Shown piece after piece: positions 29,653-40,482 of a stretch of DNA of 64,000 nucleotides; the stretch's first letter is position 1; every line of letters begins with the position of its first letter. The stretch is from NCBI GenBank assembly GCA_004014935.1, contig CP025323.1, positions 930,001 to 994,000 on the forward strand. The letters are read 5' to 3'. Under the pieces are notes generated by a model. It had not been told where the DNA came from, did no database searches, and was given only the letters and a program-made list of their open reading frames with translations. The stretch comes from Saccharomycopsis malanga. Its lineage: Eukaryota > Ascomycota > Saccharomycetes > Ascoideales > Saccharomycopsidaceae. The position numbers and the translations under genes were made by a program.

Positions 29653-32600
29653 TTACTCAACATTGTTGATAATGATACCAGGTTCACCAGGAACTGCGCT
29701 TTCAACAGCCTTGCCCTTTGGTAAAGTAACTTCTTTACCAGTGAGGGCATCCTTACCAGTGGCATCACCATTGTTAAAGGTGATGACTTCAATGTTAGCG
29801 ACAGTGAGTTTGGCAGTACTCTTTTTCCATATTTCAATCAAGCTCTTGACCAATTCCAACTCATCAAAGTTCAATTTTCTGTTGAAAACAACCTCTGGTT
29901 TTTCTTTAGCCAATCTGAACTTGATATTGGAAATGAACGGCATAGCTTTTTTCAAGTCCTTGCCATCAATCTTGGACTTGATGACTTTGTTGTCGTCCAA
30001 AGTATGAGCGTCGAACAACTCGCGAACAATTTCAATGTATCTGTCTTGCCATTCTGGGAAAGAAAGAGCAATATACAAGGAAATACTGACAGGTTTGGTG
30101 CTGTCCAAAGTCTTTGCGTTTTTACTTTTCTTTGGTTTCAAGGCAGCCATTTCACTTTCTCTGATGGATCTGGACAAAGTACGGACATATTCTAAAGAGT
30201 CGGTGATTTTCTGGCTGATTGGCTTGGTAGCTCTTGGGAATGGAGTTCTATGGATTGTAGAGTTCTTTTCTCCCAAGACTTCACGGATAATATATTCAGC
30301 AATATGAGGAGCAATAGGAGCAAGCAACAAAGCTTGAGTTTTGATGTAACGAAGAATCAAATCACGATGAACATTTTTGACACCACCAACAGCATCGACA
30401 TAATAATCTCTAGCGGTTTGGAAGTCGAACAAACCGGTTTTCAAAGCAAATTTGAAATAGGTTTCCGAGTAATATTTGTAAGTATCTTCAACCAAAACGT
30501 TCATTTCGTTTTCAAAGGCTAAATCGAAAAAGTTATCTTCAATAGGCCCAGAACGCAATTCACTGGATTTGGAGACAATTTCTTCCGACCATTCCTTGAA
30601 AGTGAACAAACGCAAAATGGCAGCAGAGGCGCTTTGTTCCTCAAAGTTAGCATCTTCCATAGTATCGCCAGCATCGGCCAAGGCAATTCTGGCAGCATCT
30701 GCACCAAACTTGTCAACAATTTGTTTCAAAGTGAAGAAATTACCAGTGGATTTGGACATCTTGGCATTGTTCAACATCAAGTGACCGTTGATTCTGATAC
30801 CAGCTGGCCAGAATTTCTTAGGGAAAACGGCAACATTAGTGTAGATGTAGAAAGTCAAATGGTTAGGAATCAAATCCTTACCAGAAACAGAAATATCCAA
30901 TGGATAGAAATATTCAAATTCTCTTCTCATGATTTGCAATTGTTCTTTGGTAAGGGTGGTGTTGATGTTTTCTCTTCTCAAGAAGATGTATTCCCATACT
31001 TCTTCAGTCATTTGCTCTGGAGCAATGTCCAACAAACCCTTCTCTTTACCGTAGAAGTCAGAATGCAACAAGTGACAAATGGTATAGTAGGATTGGTACA
31101 TGGTGGAATCAGACAAAGATTCAACCAACAACTCCTCATCCCAAGGCAATCTGGTACCCAAACCGTAGGATCTGGTGAGAGCCCAATTTTTCAACCAATC
31201 CAAAACACCTTCAAAGGCATTGGTCACTTCGGTACTGAATGTGTTCATAGCTTTGACAGCTTCCACTGCTCTTTGTTTCCAGTTCACTTCACCATAATCA
31301 ATATACCATTGATCTTCCAACGAAACAACACATTCGTCATTAGATCTGGATATGACTACGCTTTCTGGCTCGTTATAAACAAATGCTTCTCCGGCAGCAA
31401 CCATGTCATCTCTAGCTTTTTGTTTAGCAACATCAACCTTGAGACCGGCAAACTTACCGTAGATCATCTTACCATTAAAATGTCCCTCTTTGTAAGCAGC
31501 TTCTTTAGCAAGAGCCAATTGGGCAGTATCTTTAGGAGATTGGATCTTCAAGTTTTCGCAGATGGTCTTGGCAAGGAAATCACCATACTTGTCAGTATGA
31601 ATAAGCGGAATAGGCTCAAGATCAACCCACGAACGGTCAATGCCATAAAACTCGGCCTTGTTGGTTAATTCCTTTGTGTTGATGTAATCATCTGGCGATT
31701 CAGTAGGAACACATGTGACAACACCAGTTCCCTTCTTTTCTAAAATGGTTTCCATAGGCAATACTCTCAATTCTTTGTGGACAGCAGATGGGGAGCTGAG
31801 TCTGGATCCAATAAAAGCTTTACCGTTGATAACAAGAACAGGATCGTGGACCCCACGTTTAGGAGTCAATTTCTGATACGACATGTTTTTGAAAGCTCTT
31901 CTGGTGGTGACATAATATTCGTTGTTACCAGCATCGAACAAACCATAATCAATCTTAGGAGAAACAAACACACAGGTTTGGCCCAACATGGTTTCTGGTC
32001 TCAAAGTGGCAGCAATCAAAAAAATTTTCTTACCAGCAGGATCGAAATTGTTGGCTTTGAAAACTTGAGAAACGTTGTCATTGATTTCCAACAACTTGAT
32101 CTTGATGGCAGTGTATTCCTGAGGTCCTACACCTTCACCACTTTGTCTGTCATGGTCCATACAAGCTTGGCCATCTTTCTCGGAATAAATGGTGTATCTT
32201 TCACCAAACTTGATTTTACCCAACTCCTTCAACTTGTTGATTTGCCATCTCACAAATGAATCGTAGTACGGATTCACATCAGTGGTAATGGTGGATCTTC
32301 TCCAATCGACTCTCGAGCCAAAAGAGGAAACGTCTCTTTGACATAACGGTGGGAAATAATACAACCAATGTTGAGCATCCGCAAACTTTGGAATATCTTC
32401 TAATGGAATGTCTGATTGTTGCATGATTTGGAATTGGTATTTTCCAGTACCTTTCTTGGCAACAGCCTTGGATCTTTTGGTTTTGAATCTAGAAACATCT
32501 TCGGATTTAGCAGGCTCGTCCTTCTTGACAGGCTCTTCTTCCTCACCTTCTTCAAAAGCCTTTTCGAAATTTGGCCCCAACAACTCCAATTCCCTCGCAA

Positions 32601-32979
32601 TCTTGTCGGCAGCAGATCTGATAGGCATACCAGTACAGTGGAATCCCAATGGAAACAAGGCTCTTTTAGGTGTTTCGCCTTCCTTGAAATTCATCGACTC
32701 AAAGCCTGTTGCAAACTCCGACTTACTCAAAGTAAAACCATGTCCAATATGTAAAACACCATTCATATATGGATAAGCAATAGATGTGTAGTATTTGCCA
32801 ACCTTCTCACGAAGTTTGTCTCCCTCTATAGCACCATCATATTCCTTAATGGATGGAGCATCAATCTCAAACACCTTTTCGTCTGCCCACACTTGCTGGT
32901 ACTTTTTCTCAATGGCAATCAAAGCATCTCTCTTAGCAGTATTCTCAAGCACTAATGGCTTGCCTTTTTCCGCTACCAT
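29653..32979 (-). CDS. CDC60: Cytosolic leucyl-tRNA synthetase
   Basis: A 1108-residue class I aminoacyl-tRNA synthetase (S. cerevisiae Cdc60, 1090 residues), which charges leucine onto cytosolic tRNA-Leu. HIGH at 77-80 (NGVLHIGHGFTLSK) and KMSKS near 740 form the ATP site. TLRPETMLGQT and the surrounding region form the CP1 editing domain, which hydrolyses mischarged tRNA. The C-terminal anticodon-binding and extension regions follow. If the organism belongs to the CUG-Ser clade, this enzyme's fidelity toward tRNA-Ser(CAG) matters for proteome ambiguity. The codon bias (TTG for Leu) matches high expression. Confidence 0.97.
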   Translation of the reverse strand: MVAEKGKPLVLENTAKRDALIAIEKKYQQVWADEKVFEIDAPSIKEYDGAIEGDKLREKVGKYYTSIAYPYMNGVLHIGHGFTLSKSEFATGFESMNFKEGETPKRALFPLGFHCTGMPIRSAADKIARELELLGPNFEKAFEEGEEEEPVKKDEPAKSEDVSRFKTKRSKAVAKKGTGKYQFQIMQQSDIPLEDIPKFADAQHWLYYFPPLCQRDVSSFGSRVDWRRSTITTDVNPYYDSFVRWQINKLKELGKIKFGERYTIYSEKDGQACMDHDRQSGEGVGPQEYTAIKIKLLEINDNVSQVFKANNFDPAGKKIFLIAATLRPETMLGQTCVFVSPKIDYGLFDAGNNEYYVTTRRAFKNMSYQKLTPKRGVHDPVLVINGKAFIGSRLSSPSAVHKELRVLPMETILEKKGTGVVTCVPTESPDDYINTKELTNKAEFYGIDRSWVDLEPIPLIHTDKYGDFLAKTICENLKIQSPKDTAQLALAKEAAYKEGHFNGKMIYGKFAGLKVDVAKQKARDDMVAAGEAFVYNEPESVVISRSNDECVVSLEDQWYIDYGEVNWKQRAVEAVKAMNTFSTEVTNAFEGVLDWLKNWALTRSYGLGTRLPWDEELLVESLSDSTMYQSYYTICHLLHSDFYGKEKGLLDIAPEQMTEEVWEYIFLRRENINTTLTKEQLQIMRREFEYFYPLDISVSGKDLIPNHLTFYIYTNVAVFPKKFWPAGIRINGHLMLNNAKMSKSTGNFFTLKQIVDKFGADAARIALADAGDTMEDANFEEQSASAAILRLFTFKEWSEEIVSKSSELRSGPIEDNFFDLAFENEMNVLVEDTYKYYSETYFKFALKTGLFDFQTARDYYVDAVGGVKNVHRDLILRYIKTQALLLAPIAPHIAEYIIREVLGEKNSTIHRTPFPRATKPISQKITDSLEYVRTLSRSIRESEMAALKPKKSKNAKTLDSTKPVSISLYIALSFPEWQDRYIEIVRELFDAHTLDDNKVIKSKIDGKDLKKAMPFISNIKFRLAKEKPEVVFNRKLNFDELELVKSLIEIWKKSTAKLTVANIEVITFNNGDATGKDALTGKEVTLPKGKAVESAVPGEPGIIINNVE

Positions 32980-33900
32980 CTTTATTTTACTTTATTTTAT
33001 TTTTTCAAATAAGATGGTGGAATAGAATATATCAAGATTGTCTGATGACTACAAAGTTCATTTTTCAGTTGAAAAATTTTTGACTTTTAAATTTCCGATA
33101 CCGGTGAAACGGTGCGAAACCGGATTCAATTTGTTCACTATGGTTCTTATCAATTGAAATATCGTACTTGTTTTATCGAAAGATATTATGACTATCATAA
33201 ACAGCTTTTGTAACAGCAAATGCGTTGTGCATTTAGCTTGGTGTCTTTTATATATTTGTAAGCTCCAAACTAACCATTGGGTAATCATTTGGGTGGAGCA
33301 ATAATGTGAAACTTGTATAATGTATGATTTGAATATATTTACATTCATAAGTATTAATCCTTCCAAAGCTAAATCATTGCCATTTTGATTTGGCCACTTT
33401 CTTTTTGATTGTATCTTCAAGTACATTGATCCAAATCATCTCATGGTGTTTTCTGCATTGTCTAACAACAGCTTATGGATTTTACCGTAATTGCTTGTCA
33501 AAAATACAGCTGAAAGAATAGAAATATCAGATAAACAAATATATATCATGACTAATCATACAGCTTTACTCAATGAAAGCTATAGTACTTGTGTTGTATA
33601 CACTAAGAAATCGTCCAATAATAAATATTTTAAATTATATCCAAGTTTTAGAAAGCTTATACGTGGAAATCTGTTTTGAAAACTGTAATATTACATCAGT
33701 TACATAAACAATAAATAATATAAACGACAATTTATGATTCAAGTAAATAAGTGAATTATCATCTTTCAGCTTTATTCTTAATGAACAGCATTTGGTTAGT
33801 CAAAAGAATAAAGATTAATGAACAATTATCAAATCAAAAATAACAAAAAATCAATATCCACGCTGGCTTTACAAATATTCCTCAATTTTTATACCAACAA
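32980..33900. other. Intergenic CDC60 promoter / SEC8 3' flank
   Basis: About 920 bp. A 122-codon minus-strand open frame (33058-33426) begins with ATG but has no recognisable domain and lies in the CDC60 promoter, so it was left out. No repeats seen. Confidence 0.45.
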
Positions 33901-36900
33901 TCACTGTTTCAGCTGAGAGTGAGCTCTTTCAAGCTCACGACAAATGTCATGGTATCTTTTATTGAGAGCAATAGGCGGAGTAGGGTCATTTTCGTGTTGT
34001 TTAAACTGTTCACTAAAAATTAAACGAATCATAGTTTTGTTTTCCTGCAAATTGAACAATGACTTATTAGCTTTATTTTGCTCTACTATCTTGTCTACCC
34101 CCTTTTTGAACAAGTCAAAATATGCCAAAGAATGAGTAAAGTCGACATCTTCAGGAACACTCATGATTGTTCTTAAAGATTGTTGGATGGTGATTATATT
34201 GAGATACAACTTTTTAATACCATTACCGTTAAGCACAGGGATCAATTCCGCCCCAACAATAAACATTTTATCAATAAGGTTGGGAATTCCAAACACAATT
34301 TTATTTCCTATTTGAGAATCCAAACTGCTGAAAATTTTTGAACTGAAAACTTGGATAAGGTTAGTCAACTGTTTCACCTCTGGACAAATGACGTTGATGT
34401 CGGAATTTGGGTTCCAGACATTGTTAGTGATGGTTGCAGAAATATAATAAATCAACCGAAGTCTGATATCGTATCTTATTGCGAGCAATGTGTTAGAAAG
34501 CAACTTTTCAAAGTTCTTTACTATGCTATCGAACTGGTTCAACAAAGGAGATGTTTTATCAAACGTGAGTTGTACTTTCTTCAAGTTGGAAACATTGGTT
34601 TGGTTAGATTCTATGAGTTCCCAATTAGATCTTAAATGGTCTACTGAGGTAGATTGAGAATTGCCCAAGGTATTTTCTATGACCCGCTTCATATCTGGCA
34701 ACCATTTTAGAATCCAATCTACTGTTCCCAACAATTGAGTGAGCATATCAAAGTTTTTAGGATGGAGTATTTGTGACTTGTCGATAGTTTTCAAGAGGTT
34801 TGGGCCTGTTCCTATAAGCATACCTGTTTCAGTAGACAAGAGAGCCCGGTCAGGCTTAGTTTTGGAGTTTAGGATTTGTAGGGAAATGTGGGACAACTCA
34901 GGGGATTTCAACCATTTGTTGAGTTGTTTCTGAGAGTTAATTGTCGGTTGGTCAATATTAGGCAACATGTCATTATATAAATCATCATATTTGTTGAAAA
35001 ACTTGATTAAAAGTTGTATGATCAAAGAACTGTATTCTTCCCGATATTTGATGGAAGTGTTGAATATTTGGCAGATTCTAGTGAACAAGTTGTAGAAATC
35101 GACTGCTGATTTGAACACCTTGACATGGTTGATAGTAACGGAGTCTCCGCTAGAAGTAATAGCCAACGACCCACCGGAAAGTTTGAAATTCGGAATTGCT
35201 TGGATGACGAAAGGATCAATATTCACAGTGTTATTGTACATGTATTCCAATGTTTCATCTAACTGTGGAAGAAAGGTTTTCTTCATAAAATCATTGAAAA
35301 AGTCTATTGGCTCATTAGCACTCTGAGATCCAGAAGAAAGCTTAGGGAATATGGTTTTGGATCCTTGCACAAATACAAGCAACGATTCCAAAATAACTCT
35401 CATGTTGAACACATTAGCAGGTACAAGTGTCTCTTGTTGGGAAAACTCTTCGTTTTCCAAGTAGGGAGACCCATTTTCGTTGATAAGCGCACTAGCCAAG
35501 TTTTCATTGATTTTAAAGCCAGGAAACACTTCTTTCAAAAAGTTTCTCAACTCTTGAGAATGAAGATTGTTCAATGATTTGTTATCTGAATTTTGGAACT
35601 CGTCCTCATTGAACTGGAAAATAGTAGTGGATTTCGCTTGTTTCTTCTTACTATTTTCAAACAAGGTATTGATATTCCAGTTCTCACTTATATGTGCCAT
35701 TGGAGTGTTTTTGACATTGGAAGTTGAATTATTATGCTTGGAATCACTAAAAACTACAATATCGTTAGTTATATACAGATACATCAAAGACCTAACTTCA
35801 CTCGATATGTTTTTCCATATTTCAATAAAGTTGTACGAGTTCATGTTGGACAAAAACTGTTCCTCAGGCAAATCAGTCAACTTTCTGGCAATTTCAAACA
35901 CAACTCTGTGTGATTGCAATACCAACAAAAACTTGGTGAAGATTTGCCAGAAGAAATCTTGAAGCACGATATTATTCAAATCACCAATGCTCAAACCGAA
36001 ATCTACCACTAGTTTACTCTGTCCTTTTAGTAGTTCAGGGTCAGAACCAACCAGGCTCGACTTGCCGGATCTGTCTGACTTGCCTTTTTTGGAATTCCGA
36101 GCACTGGAGTTGTTTGATTCAAGATTAGGATGTTTTATCTTAGTTTCGTCAGCAGTGTCCTTGACAATTTTGTGTAATTCTGTTGGATGCCTCTGGGCAA
36201 GAAGCTCCAATGCTTTAGGCAACCTATTGAGTTTAGCCAAAGTGTCTAGCAAAAGATGGAGATAACTGTAGGGGTCATTTTCGAGTTCCGACAGAGAATG
36301 ACCAGAAACCAGTCCTCCTTTCCGGTCGAAATCGTTTAAAAAGTTGTTAAGCTTTGTTTGGATCAAAGAAGATTTCTCCAACACATCAATGTTCACTATA
36401 TTGTTGATATATAGTTCCAAATTGGAAAAATCATCCCCAGCATGGATGTTACCATGTAGAGCACTGTTCTCTTTGTTTACTAGCGAAAGCAAGGACGACG
36501 ACTTTGATTTCAAATATATTGTAGAATTTAACTCCTCTAAAATGATATCAAAGAGATTTTGCTTTACTGTAGAAAGATACGTCTTAATATTGTTTAGCGC
36601 AGGAATTCTCCAGAGTTTGTATCGTTCAGCTTGGGTATCCGCTTGGGATATTAACTCCTCTATCTTACTGAACTTCTTGTCGGCAAGCAAATTGTCAATC
36701 TGGTTAGGTAGCTTTTTGAATTGTTCCACCACATTCAAAATCTCTACCATATCTCCGTATTGTTTGGAGCTCTGGTTCAACTCTGTCAAAAGCTGGTTTT
36801 TTGACGAGATGTCCGAACTGATCTGCTTCAATGTGGACTTCACATGTTTGACAGTCTGCTGGGACTCATTAATTGAGTGGCAGATGGTGTCGTAGGACCC

Positions 36901-37209
36901 TACACTGTTATTGAATGCTTGGTAATGCTCATTCACAGCCACCTGTAACGACTGAGATATCTTGTCTGTCAACTTGAGAAAGTCTGGCAATTTGTACGCC
37001 ATTCCAACTGACGTGTTATCAAGTAGTGGTAAAGCTATTTCTAAAGGGTTGGAATTTTCTTGTGTTGAAACTTTCCAGCTCCTTTTGACCTGTTTGATGA
37101 GCCCATCCAAATGCTCTATCGAAGAATCCATTTTTGACTTCTCCAGCTCCGAAAATTGGACAACTGAAAGTGTCCGCGACTTGTTTCTCGTCCTAGGAAC
37201 CCCCAACAT
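33901..37209 (-). CDS. SEC8: Exocyst subunit Sec8
   Basis: A 1102-residue protein, comparable to S. cerevisiae Sec8 (1065). The N-terminal Sec8 domain is recognisable: SSIEHLDGLIKQVKRSW, then LQVAVNEHYQAFNNSVGSY, HSINESQQTVKHVKS and LWRIPALNNIKTYL, a heptad-rich segment. The remainder is helical with low-complexity linkers (SSARNSKKGKSDRSGKSS near 400). The exocyst tethers secretory vesicles to the plasma membrane at sites of polarised growth. The ATG at 37209 is the first in frame; an internal Met at residue 27 (MDSSIEHL) is an alternative start. Confidence 0.9.
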   Translation of the reverse strand: MLGVPRTRNKSRTLSVVQFSELEKSKMDSSIEHLDGLIKQVKRSWKVSTQENSNPLEIALPLLDNTSVGMAYKLPDFLKLTDKISQSLQVAVNEHYQAFNNSVGSYDTICHSINESQQTVKHVKSTLKQISSDISSKNQLLTELNQSSKQYGDMVEILNVVEQFKKLPNQIDNLLADKKFSKIEELISQADTQAERYKLWRIPALNNIKTYLSTVKQNLFDIILEELNSTIYLKSKSSSLLSLVNKENSALHGNIHAGDDFSNLELYINNIVNIDVLEKSSLIQTKLNNFLNDFDRKGGLVSGHSLSELENDPYSYLHLLLDTLAKLNRLPKALELLAQRHPTELHKIVKDTADETKIKHPNLESNNSSARNSKKGKSDRSGKSSLVGSDPELLKGQSKLVVDFGLSIGDLNNIVLQDFFWQIFTKFLLVLQSHRVVFEIARKLTDLPEEQFLSNMNSYNFIEIWKNISSEVRSLMYLYITNDIVVFSDSKHNNSTSNVKNTPMAHISENWNINTLFENSKKKQAKSTTIFQFNEDEFQNSDNKSLNNLHSQELRNFLKEVFPGFKINENLASALINENGSPYLENEEFSQQETLVPANVFNMRVILESLLVFVQGSKTIFPKLSSGSQSANEPIDFFNDFMKKTFLPQLDETLEYMYNNTVNIDPFVIQAIPNFKLSGGSLAITSSGDSVTINHVKVFKSAVDFYNLFTRICQIFNTSIKYREEYSSLIIQLLIKFFNKYDDLYNDMLPNIDQPTINSQKQLNKWLKSPELSHISLQILNSKTKPDRALLSTETGMLIGTGPNLLKTIDKSQILHPKNFDMLTQLLGTVDWILKWLPDMKRVIENTLGNSQSTSVDHLRSNWELIESNQTNVSNLKKVQLTFDKTSPLLNQFDSIVKNFEKLLSNTLLAIRYDIRLRLIYYISATITNNVWNPNSDINVICPEVKQLTNLIQVFSSKIFSSLDSQIGNKIVFGIPNLIDKMFIVGAELIPVLNGNGIKKLYLNIITIQQSLRTIMSVPEDVDFTHSLAYFDLFKKGVDKIVEQNKANKSLFNLQENKTMIRLIFSEQFKQHENDPTPPIALNKRYHDICRELERAHSQLKQ

Positions 37210-38071
37210 CTCTCAATTGCTTATATTCTCTTAATATTCTCTAGTTCTCATGAATTTGTTGTCAATAATACCGCCTTTCTCGTCAAACCGGAAATCAAAA
37301 TGCCACATTGAAGGGGTGCGTTTAGTATAAAAGGCGCGCTCGATTCCTATATTTCCCATATGCATTTTAAGTGCTTCTAACATTCATAACATTTATTATG
37401 TAGTTGAACCTTCTAATTTTTTTCAAGTTGTAAAGTACAGTTTCTCATGAAGAATTAATGTTTTCATGTTAGGTTTTGCTGTTTTGTTAGAGTTTAGTGG
37501 GAAATCGGATATTGAGACATTGTAATTTTGTAGTAATGAACTTCTGTATTTTGATTGCATAGAAAAAAACATCGTAGAAGATTTATATCTTTCCAAATGT
37601 ATATCAGTTGTCCAGCTATTTTGCTCTTTGTAAAGCATTATTGGCCTTCATTGTATTTTTAATACAACTTCTATCACAAGCTACCAGTCTTTGCTTGATG
37701 ATGGCGTCCAACTATCGAAAGTTTGAAGCTTGTTCAAAATACACAATAGTAATTGGTAAAAAACTGCTTGTAGGGCAGATACCTACTGGAAACGGCCAAA
37801 GAGTATATACTTTGATGCTATATACTTTGTAATATCAAATAAAGCACTACACAAGTCATTGGGCAGTTACATCTACCATGGTCGCTATTCAGTAGGCAAT
37901 TTGTTTACCGGGGACTCAAAACAGAAGAAACAAGTATTCAGACTCTCCACCTCCAGTCTTTACAGGTTCAGAAATAAACATCATGTGTTAATTGACATTT
38001 AATTTCACGTTTAGCACACTAGCAAACCTACAGAAACAACGAACTCTAAAATACATGAATTAACTATGAAA
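37210..38071. other. Intergenic SEC8 promoter / SCC1 3' flank
   Basis: About 860 bp of AT-rich sequence, with T-rich tracts near 37415 that could serve the SEC8 promoter. No gene or repeat seen. Confidence 0.4.
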
Positions 38072-40042
38072 CTAAAAACGTTCAAACAAGGTGTTTTTGC
38101 AGCCTATGGCAATCTCTCCAAAGAGTCTATCTTGCTTCAACGTGATAGCGTCACCTGTAGCCAACACCAACAATTCAAAGAAACATCTGACGGCCTCTTT
38201 TTTGCTGTCGGTACTCAAAGGAGGCTCGTCAATATCGTCACTGCTGGTGTCTTTAGCGATGACATCTTGCATAGTGATTTTCTTTTCTTGGTCGCCTACA
38301 AACTCGTCTCTAAGAATAGATGCGATTCTAAGGGTAGAATTGGAGATTGATTTGCTGGAAGTTTCTCCAAACTGACTCTCTGTTTGCGAGGAGGTTTCTA
38401 TATCGCCTCTAGCTAATTGCGAGCGAAGAGAAGCACGGTCTTCTTCCAAGCCCTCGCGTCGGTATTCTGCGGAACCGACCATTGAGGATACCATTTCATT
38501 TGAGGTCAGTTGCTGCAAGAAAGATTCGGAAACATCTGTTTTGCTTTGGGCGCCTCTAGTGTCGGAGGTGGCAGCCTCAAGTGTTTCGTACTCTTCGTTA
38601 GGATCAAAGTTGTCGTCAAAGTTGAGGTCAAAATTGAAATCCTGTTCTTCCTGTGGTGCTTCAAGTTCTGGTATTGGTACTGTTTCTTCTTCTATTCTTC
38701 TACGTTTGGTATGGTGTTCAGGCTCAATTTCCACTGCCTTGGTATCCCAAAGTCTTCTGAACTTGCCTGAGTCAACATACATGTTGCCTGGGTTGGCGTA
38801 CTTTTTCAAATAGAACAACCGTTTGGTCTCGAGAAGCTTTCTACGAAGTTGCCTTCTCTTATCCACCGCGCGAGCCTCTGTTTCCGGCGACACTGTTTCT
38901 GCTTGAGATCTCTGAAACTCTGCTGTAGGAATCTCGATTTCATCGTCAAATATTAATCTTTTTCTAGCTTCACGTCTTGCTACAGACTGTCTTCCAGGTC
39001 TTCTTTCCACGGTTGCCGTTTCTGCTTGCTCCTGCTCAGGTTCTGCCTCTGGTATGGCTTCCAAAGGCTCCTGTTCAAAGATCTCGTGCTGTGGCTCCTC
39101 TTCTATAGCTGGCTGTGGTGTGGTGGCACCTGCTTCTTTCAACAATGCATCTGCACCAAACGTGATATCATCAAGTTCAGAAACAGACATTCTTCTGCCG
39201 TGTTCCACTGTTTGGTCTCCAAAATCAAGCTCCTGATATGTGTCAGCTGGCGGTAATCTAGGCTCGTTCTCTGCAACGTCTTGCGGCCCACGACGAGCTG
39301 GTGATGATTCTGCTATATGCGGGCGAACAGGCTCCATATCCTCAAAACCAAAATCTAGAACCAAATCATCACCAGCAGCCAAATCGTCTTCAGCATGAGG
39401 CGCAGGACTGGCAGCACCTTCTTTCTCAAGCCCTAAATCAAACGTCTCGTCACGCTGTCGTCTGCTAATATTTCTACCCTGCTCTACCGATTGGTCTAGA
39501 TCAACACTGAACTGAAAATCAGTGTAGTCAGGAACTCCAGGCGCCGCGCCGGCAGACTCTGTTTCCTCGAGATCAAACAGAAGTGGCTCTTGCTGAAGCA
39601 ATTGCGGCACAATGTTGGCTTCAGTAATAGTGTCTGGCAAGACCAACTTGTTCACATTTACAATGGTCTTGTTGGCTGGGAGCGTCACGGACTGCAAACT
39701 CGTGGATTTGAAAACAGTTTTGAGTCTGATCAACACGTTTGACACATCGTCTAACAAATACCTTTCCTTTCGTGAATATATCTTGACTACACCATACAAA
39801 AGCTGTCCAGAAAGCCGTAGTGCAATCGGCTGTGAAACCACCACTCGACTGCCCTCCCTAGATGTCTCCCCAGATATCTGCGAGCCCTCGCGAGGGTTGT
39901 CGCTATTAATAATTGCTTTCGCGCTCTTCGATATGTTTGTATGAAGAAGCTGGCTCTTCGATAGCTTCTTGTCCAAATTGGCAGCAAGCCAAACTGTAGC
40001 CAATGGCCCCTCATTAGACAAAAGGCTTTGATTGTAAAACAT
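38072..40042 (-). CDS. MCD1: Mitotic cohesin kleisin Scc1/Mcd1 (Rad21)
   Basis: A 656-residue kleisin. The start is the ATG at 40042, giving MFYNQSLLSNEGPLATVWLA, the expected Scc1 N-terminus; the open frame above it begins with TTG and is not conserved. The N-terminal domain (through ALRLSGQLLYGVVKIYSRK and YLLDDVSNVLIRLK) binds the Smc3 head. The C-terminal winged helix (RCFFELLVLATGDAITLKQD) binds Smc1. The acidic middle holds putative separase sites of the type E-x-x-R and many Ser/Glu-rich stretches. A meiotic Rec8 is less likely given the strong Scc1 N-terminus. An ACGCGT element lies about 300 bp upstream. Confidence 0.93.
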   Translation of the reverse strand: MFYNQSLLSNEGPLATVWLAANLDKKLSKSQLLHTNISKSAKAIINSDNPREGSQISGETSREGSRVVVSQPIALRLSGQLLYGVVKIYSRKERYLLDDVSNVLIRLKTVFKSTSLQSVTLPANKTIVNVNKLVLPDTITEANIVPQLLQQEPLLFDLEETESAGAAPGVPDYTDFQFSVDLDQSVEQGRNISRRQRDETFDLGLEKEGAASPAPHAEDDLAAGDDLVLDFGFEDMEPVRPHIAESSPARRGPQDVAENEPRLPPADTYQELDFGDQTVEHGRRMSVSELDDITFGADALLKEAGATTPQPAIEEEPQHEIFEQEPLEAIPEAEPEQEQAETATVERRPGRQSVARREARKRLIFDDEIEIPTAEFQRSQAETVSPETEARAVDKRRQLRRKLLETKRLFYLKKYANPGNMYVDSGKFRRLWDTKAVEIEPEHHTKRRRIEEETVPIPELEAPQEEQDFNFDLNFDDNFDPNEEYETLEAATSDTRGAQSKTDVSESFLQQLTSNEMVSSMVGSAEYRREGLEEDRASLRSQLARGDIETSSQTESQFGETSSKSISNSTLRIASILRDEFVGDQEKKITMQDVIAKDTSSDDIDEPPLSTDSKKEAVRCFFELLVLATGDAITLKQDRLFGEIAIGCKNTLFERF

Positions 40043-40347
40043 TCTTACTTCGCAATTTTCACTCAAAATCAACCTCTTGTCTTTTCAAATTATTAAATAA
40101 TACCTCTTATATTTACGCTCTCCTTCAATCAACCAAATTATCCCCTTGATCTTCAACAAAATTATATATTGTATTCCTCCAAATTACCAGCTTTGTATCA
40201 ACCGTAATCCCACAATACAGAGAAACTTAAAACAAACACTTCAATTACTTCTTTGAACAGCCCTTGCTCATTGACCTTGATCCTCGTATACTATTCATGT
40301 TGAAAATCCAGCCCGTGTAGTGAAAAATCCATAATGTAAACACCGTT

Positions 40348-40353
40348 ACGCGT
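40348..40353. promoter_or_regulatory. MCB element (ACGCGT) upstream of SCC1
   Basis: The hexamer ACGCGT is the MluI cell-cycle box bound by the MBF factor. It lies about 306 bp upstream of the SCC1 start codon. MCD1 is a G1/S-induced gene in S. cerevisiae with such sites, so the placement makes sense. A single hexamer is weak evidence by itself. Confidence 0.5.
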
Positions 40354-40482
40354 CATGTTACCCGGATATTCTGTCATATGATAGGCGCACTGTAGAGCTT
40401 AATATTGCAGTATAGAGACACCCTAACAAATAAAATTTCATAATGTTACTTTATATTCTTTAATAATATATATATTTCGAGC

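Noticed and set aside
30634-31668. 344-codon open frame antisense to CDC60
   Set aside because: Same cause: codon bias of leucyl-tRNA synthetase. Translation is low-complexity, without motifs.
33058-33426. 122-codon ATG-initiated frame in the CDC60 promoter region
   Set aside because: No recognisable domain, AT-driven composition, and it occupies the space needed for the CDC60 promoter.
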